The notes under the pieces are model-generated. The model made no database searches, was not told the DNA's origin, and was given only the letters and a program-made list of their open reading frames with translations. From the NCBI GenBank assembly GCA_027625915.1, contig JANTQA010000063.1:4049501-4113500 (forward strand): a stretch of 64,000 bases of DNA, in the 5' to 3' direction. How positions within the stretch are numbered: position 1 is the stretch's first letter; each line of letters begins with the position of its first letter. The translations under genes were made by a program, and so were the position numbers. The stretch is from Anaeramoeba flamelloides (taxonomy: Eukaryota; Metamonada; Anaeramoebidae). Shown one piece after another: positions 22,536-35,031 of the stretch.

Positions 22536-24442
22536 CACAATCGATAAAATTAAAAATAAAATTAAATATTTAAAAAAATAAAACAATTAAATTTTCATAA
22601 AATTGAGAATTTAATATTTATTATTGATGATAAAAATGATATTAATTAAAACTTCGAAATAATAAAACAAATATTATAAAATATTTTTAATTACAATTCA
22701 AAATATATTTAATATATGGTTAATTAATACTACAGATAAAACAATTAAATACATTAAAAAAGGATCAATTCTATTTATTCATAAAAAACGAGGACTAAGA
22801 GGTAGTTTTGAACTATAGACCAATTTCTATTAATCAAAGTTTACTAAGATTATTTTTTAAAATGTTATACCAATTAATTGGACCTTTTTGGGAATTCATC
22901 CATAAATCACAATTTTGTTTTCTGAAAAAAATAAGATACTCTAATTGCTGTATTAAATTTCAAAAATACATATAATGAGATAAAATAAAAAAATGAAGAA
23001 AAAAAATAAAACATATATTATAATGATTGGTATAGCAAAATTTTTTGACTCAATTAATTTTAAAATAATTAGAAAGACAATAAAAAAGTTTAGTTTATAA
23101 AATTATTAATTTTTTTTATTAAAATATAATCAAGAAGTAGAGTTTGGTATCTTCCAAGGAGATTCATTATCTTTGATTTTATTTTCTCTAATTTCCCATT
23201 TTCTTTTATTAAAAATAATACCTGAACAAACCATTTCCAAATGTTTGTAGATGATTTAATTTTAATTATAAAAGGAAATATAAATCAATTAAATGAAAAA
23301 TTAATTTTAAAATATGAAATAATAATTAGATTTAGATTAAGCCAGAATAAAGACAAAACAGAAATTTCACAAGATTTATCAAAGATCAGATATTTTGGTA
23401 TTTACTTGGGTAAATTTTCACATTTAATATATAATTTAAAAAGGAAAAAGGAACTTATTACAATTGTAAACAATTATTTAATAATAATTTATTACCAAAT
23501 AATATGAAAATTAGATTATTTAAATCTTTTATAATAAATTAATTAACGTATGGATTAGAAATATATAATTTAAAAATAAAAACTTTAAATTATTTGAATT
23601 CTTGTATAAATTCATGTATTACTGAAATATGCAAAATAAACAGAAATAGACCAGTTTATATATAAACCAAATTTAAAATCGAAAATATGATAATTTTATT
23701 AAATAAAAAGAAAAATCTAAATTCAAAAATAAATTCAAAATTTTTTCTCTGCTTAATCTTGAAAAATTAATAAAATTTAATCAAAGATTCAACAATAAAA
23801 TTAATTGGAATTTAAAAAAATACCAACTTATTAAAAACAAATTTTATAATTATAATTGTAATGAGTTATTCGATTATACCAGTTGGAAATGTCATTAGGT
23901 TTTTTTAATTTTAGAAATATACTGAAAATTTCTTCAATTATCTGTTTATTTCTTAAATTAAAAAAACCCAAGAAAACCTAAGCATTCTTCGACACTCCTC
24001 AATATTATTTTAAAATAATAAAAAACAAAATGAATTCTTTATTTGTAACTCAAAAAAATTAAGTTATCCTCAAGTTCAACATTTTTAAAATTTAGGTCGT
24101 TTACTAATTGTATAAATAGATATTACTATGAAATTAATAAAAATTCAAATAAATTTTGTCCTCTATGCTTAAAATATAAACAAAAGCAAATAATTGAAAA
24201 TATTGATCATTTTTCATGGATTTGTCCTTCAAATTATAATGATAGATTGATTTTCATAAATAAATTAAAATAGTTAAACTCCAATGAAATAATTTTAAAC
24301 TATGATAGTTTATTCTTATTTTCATTAATTAAATATCGTGAAATCTATGATTTTATACTTAAATTTACTTTCAAAAAAATCAAGTATAAGGGCAACTAGA
24401 GTGTAAATTACACTACTTCCTCAATAAAAAAATAAAATAAAA
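22536..24442 (+). mobile_element. Non-LTR retrotransposon (LINE), 5'-truncated and decayed
   Basis: Reverse transcriptase motifs occur in order: NYRPISI (near 22,820), HKSQFCF (near 22,910), FQGDSLSLILFSLIS (near 23,160) and FVDDLILI (23,244). A C-terminal zinc-knuckle FCPLCLKYKQ ... DHFSWICP lies near 24,150-24,230 (CX2C ... HX4C, the zf-RVT type). The 3' end is an A-rich tail (CTCAATAAAAAAATAAAATAAAA). GTATGACATTTTTTT at 22,521-22,535 and GTGTGACATTTTTTT at 24,443-24,457 are the likely target duplication. Stops and shifts interrupt the frame many times. A hairpin repeat (about 23,883-24,000) is inserted between the RT and the zinc knuckle. Confidence 0.8.
23883..24000. repeat. Short hairpin repeat inside the LINE
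   Basis: AGGTTTTTTTAATTTTAGAA and TTTCTTAAATTAAAAAAACC form a stem about 90 bp apart. The unit starts AGTTGGAAATGTCATTAGG and is also seen at 37,311 (AGTTGGAAATGTTATTAG). It ends near CACTCCTCAATATT, comparable to CACTCCTCAAAAATATT near 37,580. It belongs to a dispersed hairpin family in this window. Confidence 0.6.
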
Positions 24443-25039
24443 GTGTGACATTTTTTTTTTATATTTCATAAAAAATCATCTTTGTTAGTGGAACTGTTCA
24501 ATATTTACGCTAATGATAAATTAAGTAAATACTAATAAGCGATTGGATAAATGAACTCTTGTATTTATTTCAAAATATGTTCATTGAAATATTTCCATAA
24601 AAATGAAAAAAAAAAAAATAAATACATTTTTAGTGGGGAAAACAATACACAGTAAATTCAATAAAAAAAATTGCAATATGACAAAGGCACAATTCATTTT
24701 TTAAACAATAAAATACATTTTCAAGTTTTTCATACTATTGGAAAATTTACACAGATTAAAGAAGTTAAGAAACTCCATTTTCTATTGATCAAAAAGTTAA
24801 TAAAATAAAATAGCAATTTTCACCACCTTGAAAAATATCATATCAAACTCATATCAGAAAATTCATAATCTTTTTTATTTTTGAAATGTGTTTTCGTAGT
24901 AACAAAAAAATTGGATTATTATCAAAAATCAAAAAATGATAGTTAATGGTTTTGTATATATAAAAACTTTTTAGAATTAAGTTTAATAAAGATATTTTAA
25001 AAATAAATTTGCCAGCTTTTTTTTGGAAATAGTTTATAT

Positions 25040-26551
25040 ATCCCTTAAAACCCCAAATATACTAATTACCTTCAAAACAAAATTTTTAATTTGAATTGTT
25101 ATCAAATGATTATAATATATTTTAAAGAATTTATAAACAATTATTTTAGAAACAAAAATTTATAATTAAAAATTGTTATGTTAAATACAAGAAAAAAATT
25201 CCTTGAAAATAAATTTTTCAACATTGGGAATTTTTTTAGTGGTTATTGTAGTTTTATTATTTTTCAAAATTTTGTCAAAATAAATTTTTTTTTTATTTTT
25301 GAAAAGTTTGTCTAGACATCGATAACTTCTTAGATTTTTTGATTAAAACAGATCTTTCTTTACTGTGAAATTACTTTATGACCTTTTGCACCCTAACATT
25401 GTCTAAAATACTTGATTAAATAATTTATTCATTGCAAAAGATATTTTGATATCAATATAGAAAATTTGTTTTATCTGTTGATTACTATTCAATGACAAAA
25501 TTTATATTTGATTCTAAATAATTTAAAAATAAAAAAAAAATAAAAATTTAATTTGAAAAAAAAATAATAATTTTTTTTCATTGTAAAATTTGGAAATTTT
25601 TTCAACAATAATTTTTTTTCAAATTAAAATAATTTAGCCAATATTTCGAGTCAAATTAATAATTGATTTTTTTTTAATTTTTTAATATTTTTTAATTTTT
25701 GTCTTTTTATAATCTAGATATAAAATAAATAATATTATTAGATAAGAGACCATATATCAGAACTTTTTTTCCAAAATCTGAATTAATTTAGATTGGAAAA
25801 ATTCAAATATCCCAAATTTATTATTCAACTTTTTACTAATAACAAAATTAAAAAAAAACAATTGCTTTTGAAGATTATTTTATTATCTTTGAATAATATT
25901 GAAAAGTTATTTTATTTTTTTTATTTTTTTAATTTGGACTACTTACTTAATCTAATAAAAAGTAATGTATATTTGTTTGATTTAATTTTAATAAATTGAA
26001 ATTATTTTACAATTTTTTTTTTTTTTTTTTTGTTTTTCAAGTATTTTCTATTGCTTAAAAAAAAGTTTAAGAAAATTATTTATATTAGACTTTAAATTTT
26101 GGCCTCAAGAAATGAATTTCATTTTTATCTTGATGGGATATTTATTAAAAATTTTATCTTAAAAAAAAAAATGAAAATTTCTTAGTTATATATTTTTTTA
26201 TTTATTTTTTTTTTATGATAAAATTAACAACATTATTTGATTGTTATTATTAATAAAACAAAGTATTGATTTTTTAATTACTGTTACTTATAATAAAATT
26301 TCTTTAGTAAAAAAATAAAAAAAAAAAAAAAATCTTTAAAGAAAATGTAACAATGAATAATTAATTTTATATTTTTCCAAAAACAAAAAAAAATCAATAA
26401 CTTAACTACTTTATCTTTGACATATTTTGACTTTTTATTATAATTCAAATCTTGAAAAAAGACAAATAAGAAAATAAATATATTAGCACATCAATATCAT
26501 TTTAAATCTTTAATTTTAATCTTGATTAAATTTAGGCAAATCCGGGGTGAT

Positions 26552-26599
<48 letters not shown>

Positions 26600-27690
26600 T
26601 TATTTAAATTTTGGTTCATTATTTGTATATTGGTTATATATTATTACTATATCCGATTCAGGAATAAAATTTTAGATCTTGAGGAAACAAGGATACTATA
26701 TAACACAAATCTGATTAACCCTTTAAATGGTGTTTTAGCCAATTGATATGTAGATTTATTTATTTTAATATATCTTTGATCTGGAAAATTTACAAAAATA
26801 AAATTCTCTCAATTTTGAGGCACTTTTACTTTTTTTTATTTTGTTTCAAATTCAGTTTAATTTATTTTGTTTTTTATTTGAGAAATAATTGATTTTAGTT
26901 TTTTTTTCCTTTAATTAATATTCAATCTAAAAAATGCTTTGTTTAAAAATTTATCAGGTGGTAATTTTTGTTTTCTCCTTTTCCTACTTTAAAGTTAAAA
27001 ATTTTCCTTCAAAAAATTAATTAAATAAACATTTTTTTATTGATTATCTTTTTAAATAAAAACTCATTTGTTAAAATTGATATACTAAACTATATTTCAA
27101 AATCATTGTCCCATTAAAAATCAAATTTTGAAATTATTTATTTTTATATATTAAAGTTAAATATTATAATAATAAAATTATTATTTTAAATATTCAGTAC
27201 TAGATCTTAGAAATATTTGTTTTTCATGGAAATATAAAATAAAAAAAAGTGAAAAAAAGAAAAAAAAATTGGAGATTTATTATAAACTTTAGTTTATTTT
27301 GAATTTTTTATCTTGATATGAAATTATTTTTTTTATTTTGATATATTTTTTAAGTCAATAATATGATATTAATTGAATTCTTGTTTCTGAAATTGGATAA
27401 TGTGTAATTAATAATTTTATTTATTTTCTTTCAATATAATTAATTACCCATACAAAAAATATTTTACTATATGTTTATTTTATTGTTATACTCAGTTTTG
27501 TGGTACATTTGTTCATTACTGTCAAAATTTCGAGGTTGTTTATATTGCTAAATTATTTAAAGGCTATTCATATTTCAAAGTATAAGGATAATAGTTTTCA
27601 ACAAATAATATTTTTTTTTTGGATTCAACGAAAGTTGAGTAAAGATATAATATTTTTATTTATTTATTTAATTTTTGATTTATTAAAATA
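25040..27690. other. Extremely AT-rich region, nothing recognised
   Basis: No gene, RNA or element end is visible. It holds many A- and T-runs and an (AT)n tract at 26,557-26,595. Short open frames (for example at 25,793-25,999 and 27,500-27,691) have intergenic composition and no recognisable motif. Confidence 0.55.
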
Positions 27691-27694
27691 AACC

Positions 27695-28260
27695 ATTTTC
27701 CATTATAAGGAATCCCGTTTTAATAAGTGAATTGGATGTTTTTAAAAATTTTGAATGGATATTAAAAGAAAATTTTATTTTGGAAATTTCAAAATAGGAA
27801 AAAACAAGTTTTCACTTTTTAAATTTTTTTTTTTTCTTTTTTTTTCAACATAATTCAATATCAATTTTTTTTTGTATTTCAAGATCTATACTCATTAGGT
27901 AAAAAAGTGTTATTATAATGCCTTTGAAAGAGTGAAAATAATTGAAGAGAAATATTAATTTATTTCAATTGGTTTTTTTATTTGATCCTCAATTGAAGAT
28001 CAAAATGAACAATATTGTTTTTCTCAATAGGAGTTATTAAGAAATTTGGGGTTTTCAATTTATAAGAAAATCTATTGATTTGTGATTAGGTTTCTTCTGA
28101 CGATATCAACTATTCTTTGACGTATGTTATTCTTCTTAGTTCATATTTATTCTTCTAATAGTCAATTATATAATATATTTGATAATTGTAATAAATGTTG
28201 GGTTACTTTTGCCTGGAACAAAAATTATATTAAGATTTCCAGCACATTGTTGAAATGGAT
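27695..28260 (+). repeat. Dispersed repeat, second family, copy 1
   Basis: It is collinear with 61,303-61,865. Shared blocks include TTGCAAGATCTATAGTCA-type sequence (here TTTCAAGATCTATACTCA), AAGATCAAAATGAACAAT, TTGTTTTTCTCAAT, AAGAAAATCTATTGATT and CAACTATTCTTTGACGT. A third, inverted fragment is at about 36,745-36,850. It is non-coding with no clear terminal repeats. Confidence 0.65.
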
Positions 28261-29249
28261 GACTATTTGTTTGAACATAAAATTCACAGGAAATTTTACT
28301 TTCATAAAAAAAAAAACAATGAATAAATTGGCTATTAAACATTTTTTTTTTTCAAAAAGATTAAAATAAATTTCAAGATTACATGATATCTTTTAAAAAG
28401 GTGAGAACTATTTAACTAACAACTTATTATAAGCTTAATAAAAAAGAAATATCTCTTGATAATTTTTTCATAAAAATTTTTTAAAACTGGCAAAGTTATT
28501 GATTGTTTTTTTTTATTTTTTTATTAGAATATTAACTTTATTATTCTTATGAAAAAAAAATAATTAAAATATGAAACTTTTTGAATAAATTATTTCACAA
28601 TAACCTTTGTATAGCTGGATTCTTTGATGAGAAAAAGGGTTTTTTTAATTCAAATTTATTATGATTAACCTGATTAATATGGATAATACAAATACTATCC
28701 CTTGTACATTGGTTTTTTTGATAACTAAGCATAATACAAACTCAAAAAAATTTTCTTTAATTAAAAAAATTCCTTGCAAAGTTAAATACTTCTTGTATTT
28801 ATTTATTGTATTCAAAATTTAAATAGGTAAAATATCAAACTAATTTCTTTTTTTTTTTTTTTTTCAATTCTTCATTATTATTTCAATTTAATATTCTAAA
28901 TTTGACGATATTTTGTTTTAAAAAAAGACTAACAAAATATTTCAGAGGTGAAAAATTAGCATCTATTATTATCAAAATTCTATTTGTAAACAAAGGGGGA
29001 AGGGGGGATGAATATAGTTTTTTTCCCATTTTTTATTCAAATTCCAATATTTTATTAAATACTTTTTTATGTAAAACATAATTATCTAATGTATAATGAA
29101 AAAAAAATCAGAATTTACCTCAAAGAAATTAATAATTGAAAAATTATAAAATTTCATTTAAGAAAGAAAACATTTAAAATTAAATAATTTATTGATCAAT
29201 GATAATATTGAATTGAACAAGACAGACAATGTTTTTGGAAAGTTTTTAA

Positions 29250-30100
29250 ATAGCAACACAGTTGGTTGTTGTCAATCCACATACTTGAAAAGTAAATAAG
29301 GATACAACACAATTCAAAATTTATTGGCATTTTTGGGTTGAAAAAATTCAAATAACAAAAAAAATTTTGAGGTTATCTGATTTTAAAAAATATAAAAATT
29401 TAAAAACAAAGAAAAAATTCTCAAGATCATATTTATAAAAATAATCGATTAACAAAAAAAGTTTCAAAGGATTCTCAATAATAAAAAATATAAATAACAT
29501 AAAAAACAAAAAGTAAAAGGTTTAACCATTCCAAAAAAATGAAAATTTAACTCAAAAGTTCCAAAAGAAACCATTTTCAAAAAATTCAAATAAAAAAAAA
29601 CAAATAAATGGTTTAATTTAGAATTTTCCAATTAATTTTTTTTTCTTAAATTTGAAACAAATAATTTTCATTCAGTACATAATTGATATAATTTACTTTA
29701 AGCCAATGTGTTTTTTTTTGTAATCTTCTATATTATGACAAAATAAGGATTTTAGAATATTATTGAAAAAACAATATCTCATTTGAGAAATAGAATAAAT
29801 TATAAAAAAAATCTCAGAGATCTCAAAAAACATCAAAGAAATACAATTCAAAACTGAAACAGTTGTATTGAAAATTATATATTCCAAAAAGATTTATATT
29901 GGAAATTGATTCTCTAGGGTACCTTTTTCTAAAAATATTCTTATATTTCTTTGCTGATTTGTGAAAATTAATGTATAGTACATTCAGGTTGGTTGGTTTT
30001 TTAATTGGTATTAGGTTGGATATTGATTAAAAATTATAAAAATTTACTTTTCCATATAAGAAAATTATTTTTCACCGAAATGACTTTACCTTAAAATTGA
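29250..30100 (+). repeat. Dispersed repeat, copy 2 (partner at 7.44-8.43 kb)
   Basis: Same order of conserved blocks as copy 1: AATCTCAGAGATCTCAAAAA, CAATTCAAAACTGAAACAG and AAAATTATATATTCC, then GTACATTCAGGTTGGTTGG-type sequence and AAATTATTTTTCACCGAAAT. It ends about 260 bp upstream of the Spt20-like gene. The 28,260-29,250 stretch between repeats shows no gene. Confidence 0.65.
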
Positions 30101-30364
30101 TATTTTTTGGGTGCATTTAATTTTGTTTGTATGTGTACCTGAAAAGTGTTACTGATTATACACCTATTATATGAATATCAAATTCTAAATTGTTTACTAT
30201 AAGAATACCCAAAATGATTTGTACCTTTAAATATATAAAACCATTTTTTTCAAGATCAAATATTCAAATTTTACTTTCTTTTGTTGTTTCAAAAAATCAT
30301 TTTTTAATCTTTTTCTATTTTCTTGTTGTTGGACTTTTTGCCAATAATAAAAAACTAAGCTCTG

Positions 30365-30474
30365 ATGGACTCTCCTCGTACACTTTTTAAAATAGGGCTT
30401 CGAACAAAAAGAAGACGATTTCGATTTCAACCAAATAATCTTCGATATTCCAAATATCTCTGCAGACAAAATCT

Positions 30475-30506
<32 letters not shown>

Positions 30507-33208
30507 AAAATACAGAAGAACCGAATGATATCAAATTAACCAAATTAGAGAATTCAACATTCACAACTATTAATTCTTTGATAAAGTCACAACTAGAGAA
30601 TTCAACCCAAATCAAGAGGTTAATTGTAAATAAACTGACTTCAAACGAGCAACTACAAGAAAAAAAAACTAACGTATTTTTAAAATTTTTAGAGATCCGA
30701 TTGAAACATTTACAAAACAAAAAAGCCTTTTTAGACGATGATCAGAATAATCAAATGGGCACCACAAGTGGAATCGGGGATTTAGAGAGTAATAATAACC
30801 ATAATAGGATTACTAATAATAAGATGAATGGTAATGATAATCAGAAAGAACGCAATAAAAAAATTAATTATGTATGGGATCCAAGATTCACTTCATCGGT
30901 GCCACTTCAAGAGACCTTAAGAGATGTCAACCCAGGCTTGGTGTTAAATTTGTATATTAATTGCTTTTCCTTTTTCCATGAAAACCTTTGTCATTCATAC
31001 GACTATCCTTTTAAGCCACTATTTGAATCGATAATTAATGGGAGGATCAATTCCAGTTTATTTCGCACGATTAGTAAAAATAAATCACATTTTTATAATG
31101 GATATTTAGTTGTTGACATCCTTGATTATAGACACAGGATGAGTAATAGACTTGCAAAGCCAGATCTCTCGTCAAAGAGCAACCAAGATCAAAAAAATCA
31201 ACAACAAGATCAAAAAAATCAACAACAAGGGATTGGTAACACTGATCCAAATCGGATGAAAATCGAAATTAAACATGAACCTTTAAATCGATCGAGGGCA
31301 AATCAACAAAATCCACAACAACAGCAACACCCGCAACAACAAAATCTACAACAACCACACTCACAACAACAGAAGCAACTACAACACTCGATTAAAAGAT
31401 TAGAATTTGAGGAACAAACAGATAAGAAACGGAAAGTATTATTATCTTTAGACGAGGAAACCTTTAGCTTTGTAGTCGCTGCAATGGAATATCAAGAGTA
31501 TTCATTATTACGGAAGCTCGAAACGAGGCTTTCGAGATCAGGATTAAATCCAAAGCAACAAACCCCACAAAATTTTGGAAGGACACAAAAGCAACTGCAA
31601 AGATTAGCAAGGTGGGGTTCTGAAAAGCAGTCAAGATTTCAACAACAATTATTAATGATTAAATCCATTCCAACCTGCTTTGAATCTTCAATAGATATTT
31701 TAAAAATTGCAAATTATTATTATTCCAATAAATATAAGACTAATTATATTCGAAAAAAATTACTTGACTCTGATAACAAATTACATCATAAAAAAGAAAT
31801 TAAAAATAGATTATTAAAAAAAATTTTAAATTTAAATTATAATCTTCATAAAAAAAAAATTGTAAATCTTGATTATGAAAGAATTAATACAATTAAAATT
31901 AAATTAAAAAAAAAAGAAAGAGAAAAATTAAAAAAACGTTCCAATTTGAAAAAGAAAAGCAAAGGAAAGAAAAAAGAAAAAGAAACAAAAACAGGGGCTG
32001 GTATGGAAATGGGAATGGGAATGGAAATGGAAATAGAAAAGGAAAAGGAAAAGGAAAAGGAAAAGGAAATAGTAATTGAAAAAGAAAAAGAATCAGAACC
32101 GGGGCTAGAAAGTGATACATTTGATGAAACAGATACGGACACAGATATGGGCACAGATACGGATAATGAAAGAAACAATGGAAGAGAAAAGAGAAAGAAA
32201 GAGAGAGATAAAGAAAGAAAGAAAAGGAAAAGCAAAAGAAAAAAATATTCAAGATTTTCTAGAAGGGCGGAAATGATGGACATGATTCAACCGTTAAATA
32301 CAGAAACTTCAGGAATTGAATTTGTATTTAAACAAAAAAAAAAATATAAAGGATTAACAATATTTCGACCTTTACTGAGCCAAAGAAAAAAATTAATTTC
32401 TGAGCAAAGCTTTTCTGAATATATTAGACGCTTAACAGATCCAATTGGAGGGTCTGTGAATTCCAATTTGCAAAAATTTCTGATAAAAAGAGCTAAAGAC
32501 ACAAACAAAACAATCCAAAATGAAAAATATACTGTCTACTATAAAAAAAAACCCTTTATGATCGAACAGTCCTACAATAAACCTTCAGTTTTTACCGAAG
32601 AACAAATCGAAAAAATGAAACAAATCAAAGAGATTAAAATGGACGATATAGGACCGAGATCACATGATAAATTTAGCACTCACCATTCCCCCCTCGTTCA
32701 AATTTATTCGTCAGTGGCCAGACCTTCAATTTTTTTATCGGTTGAGAATACTAATGAATCGATTTCTAATACCTTGCAATCGACAACTTCAGTTTCCGAC
32801 CACACAACTATACCAATACCAAATAATGGGAAACTGAATAATAACAATAACAACAATAACAATGACAATCACAATTTTATGAATGTGAATAATACGAATA
32901 ATACGAATAATGCAAATACAAATAATAATAATCAAATGAATAAAGGTAAAAACATCATTGGAGAACATAATATTATTGATCGACAGATTTTTAGTTATGT
33001 TAAACCCGAAAAAAATGAAAAGGCAATAATCAAATTAAGAGTAGACCCTGAAAGTGGAATACATGAAATAGATGTAACTTTCAAAATAGGGAATAAAGGG
33101 ATAACTAAAACTAAAACAACTGGTGAACGCGTTCAAACTAAAACTATTTTCCATCACTATCATCAATTTATGGAAAAAAACGGTTGGAGACAAGAAAACA
33201 TGAAATAA
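30365..33208 (+). CDS. SPT20-like: Probable Spt20 homologue (SAGA complex subunit)
   Basis: 947 codons from ATG at 30,365 to TAA. Spt20 (SUPT20H in animals) is a structural subunit of the SAGA co-activator complex. The diagnostic block lies at nt 30,900-31,140: VPLQETLRDVNPGLVLNLY (human LVMQETLSCLVVNLYPG), a Phe/Tyr-rich strand, LFESIINGRINSSLF (human LLEYLDAEELPPILV) and HFYNGYLVVDILDYR (human IFHCGCVIAEIRDYR). This is the Spt20 family's conserved DYR motif. The rest is low complexity: poly-Lys near the start, Gln-rich runs (31,180-31,390), Lys/Glu and Gly/Met repeats (31,900-32,250) and Asn tracts (32,840-32,940). Two better-conserved-looking segments (32,280-32,580 and 32,990-33,190) have no identity I can give. 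Start choice is uncertain since the first 50 residues are basic and simple. A TTTTTC microsatellite follows the stop. Confidence 0.62.
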
Positions 33209-33227
33209 TATAATTTTGATTTCAAAT

Positions 33228-33290
33228 TTTCAATTTCTTTTTCTTTTTCTTTTTCTTTTTCTTTTTCTTTTTCTACTCTTTTTCTTTCAT
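33228..33290 (+). repeat. (CTTTTT)n microsatellite after the Spt20-like gene
   Basis: About eight TTTTTC units directly downstream of the TAA stop, probably in the 3' UTR. The complement has the same hexamer that encodes Lys-Glu runs elsewhere in the window. Confidence 0.85.
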
Positions 33291-33495
33291 TTTTTTCAAT
33301 TCCTCTGGGAGGTCGAATTTATTTTTTTTAGAAAAATTTCATTCAAAAAACTTTGTTTTTATAATATTTAACCAAAATTCTTTAACTTATTATTTCCCTT
33401 TATCTAAAAAATCATTTATTTGATTTGTCTTTTAATATAAACCAAATTAATTATTTTGATTAAAATTAAAAATGTTTTTTTTTTTTTTAAACATA

Positions 33496-35031
33496 AGGTA
33501 TTTCCAAAAAAAGTGGGGGACATTTGTTTTATGATATTCCAAATAATATTTTCTTATTAGTATTTTCTTGTTAGGAAATAGGTAATATAAAATTAAGAGG
33601 AATATCTATATAAACCCCATTCCAAAAATTTGGATACACCCAAAATCAAAAAAACGCAAAATAAAACTCAATTTATTGTATTTTTCCAAACGAAATACAA
33701 AAACACATTTACAGTCTTTCCAAGGCTACCGTGAATTTTTATATGAATCAAATTTTGATGCTGATATAGATTTTTCAAAAGTTGGATATGAGGATAAGAA
33801 AGTTCATATTGCAAAAAAATTTTCACAAATTACCTCATATTCAAGAACTTTTTCTGATACAAGAAAAATTAATTTTCAGATTCCTAAATTGCTTCAAACC
33901 TGGAAAATCTGTTGAGATGCCACTTAAAAGTTTCTCTTGAAATACCATAAATATTTTTGATCTTACCACAAGAAAATCTTTGAAATAAGTTGATTTATGA
34001 AAATTTTTTTGCAATATGAACTTTGTTATCCTCATATCCAACTTTTGAAAAATCTATATCAGCATCAAAATTTGATTCATATAAAAATTCACGGTAGCCT
34101 TGGAACAGCTGTAAGTTATATAGGGTATTAATGTTTTAATAAGTAATCATTTTAATCGAAATAAAAGAAAAAAATATAAAACTCAAAAATAAAAAACGGT
34201 GTGTCCAAAATAATGAAACGAGCGGAACAAAAAATGTATTGGTAAATTTGTTGAAATTTCACCAATAATTGTTGATTGATTAAATGTTAAGATACCATCT
34301 ATCAATTGTATGTTATTTTTCAATTTAACAGAACTCAACATTAACTTTCTATCAACCATTGAAAAAAAATACATATCTAAGGAAACAGATTAGGTAACTT
34401 GGAAAAAAGTAAATTAAAACAAAATAAAAAAGGAAAAAATGAAAGAGTTTGTAAAATCAAAATTCTTTCGAAATTAAATTTAAAGTGAAGTATTGTTATT
34501 CTTTCAACTGTTTAAACTGTGTCTAAAATATTGGAATATAGTTTAATTGGATGATTTAGTACCTATTAAAATATATTTCGGAAGGTCAAAAAAATGCAAA
34601 AAAAAAAAAAAACTTTTTTTGGAAAATGATGGACAATCAATTTCAATAAAAAAATGGAAATATGGGAAGGGTATAAATGATTTTTTCAAATAACAGAATG
34701 TGGTTATACATTTTCAATTCTATTTGAAATTTTTGTATCAAGATTAAAGAAAACATCTTTGGAAAAGGTTTTTTAGAATCACAAAGAATAAAATAATGAA
34801 CATAAATTTTCATAAACCTACAAAATATTATGTGAAATTGTGATGAGAAAATTTAATATTTTTTATTACAATAAAGTAATGTAACAAATCAATTATAAAA
34901 GCCGAATGAATAAATTATAAATAGTAGTTAATCTTTTTGGATATTTTAATATTTTAATATTAAATGTAAGAATTAAATTTAATAAAGATATTTTTATTTG
35001 TTTGTTTTTTCCAAGTTTTTTGAAAACATTT
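33496..35031 (+). mobile_element. MITE 'AGGTATTTCC' family, copy B, with nested element
   Basis: The left end AGGTATTTCCAAAAAAAGTG follows TA (33,494-33,495). Family landmarks resume at about 34,560 (CCTATTAAAATATATTTCGG) and run to CCAAGTTTTTTGAAAACA at about 35,028. The extra length comes from the nested Tc1/mariner-like element and possibly more inserted sequence up to about 34,540. Confidence 0.7.
33616..34226. mobile_element. Tc1/mariner-like element nested in MITE copy B, with near-perfect hairpin
   Basis: The left end CCCCATTCCAAAAATTTGGA plus TACACC and the right end GGTGTGTCCAAAATAATGAA plus ACGAG are imperfect inverted copies in the style of Tc1 family ends. Inside, arms at 33,711-33,824 and 33,999-34,112 are inverted copies with only about 4 mismatches in 114. 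Both arms encode QGYREFLYESNFDADIDF and following residues (plus strand on the left, minus on the right). On the minus strand next to the right arm, GKIKNIYGISRETFKWHLNR reads as a transposase helix-turn-helix. No full transposase is present. Confidence 0.65.

Larger units (their letters stand above)
22505..25034 (+). mobile_element. MITE 'AGGTATTTCC' family, copy C, split by a LINE
   Basis: The left end is at 22,505-22,535 (AAGTATTTCC, flanked by TA at 22,503-22,504). The remainder is at 24,443-25,034, ending ...TTTGGAAATAGTT before TA. The two parts are separated by the LINE described next. Landmarks TTCAAAATATGTTCATTGAA and AAGTTTAATAAAGATATTTT are present in the right part. Confidence 0.75.

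Noticed and set aside
23241-23507. Independent small gene starting at MFVDDLILI
   Set aside because: It is the catalytic FVDD box of the LINE reverse transcriptase.
28124-28369. 81-residue frame MLFFLVHIYSS...
   Set aside because: It lies in a dispersed repeat whose second copy (61.7 kb) does not keep the frame open.
33676-33915. 79-residue plus-strand frame read as a gene
   Set aside because: It spans one arm of the hairpin in the nested Tc1/mariner-like element; the same peptide appears inverted 290 bp away.
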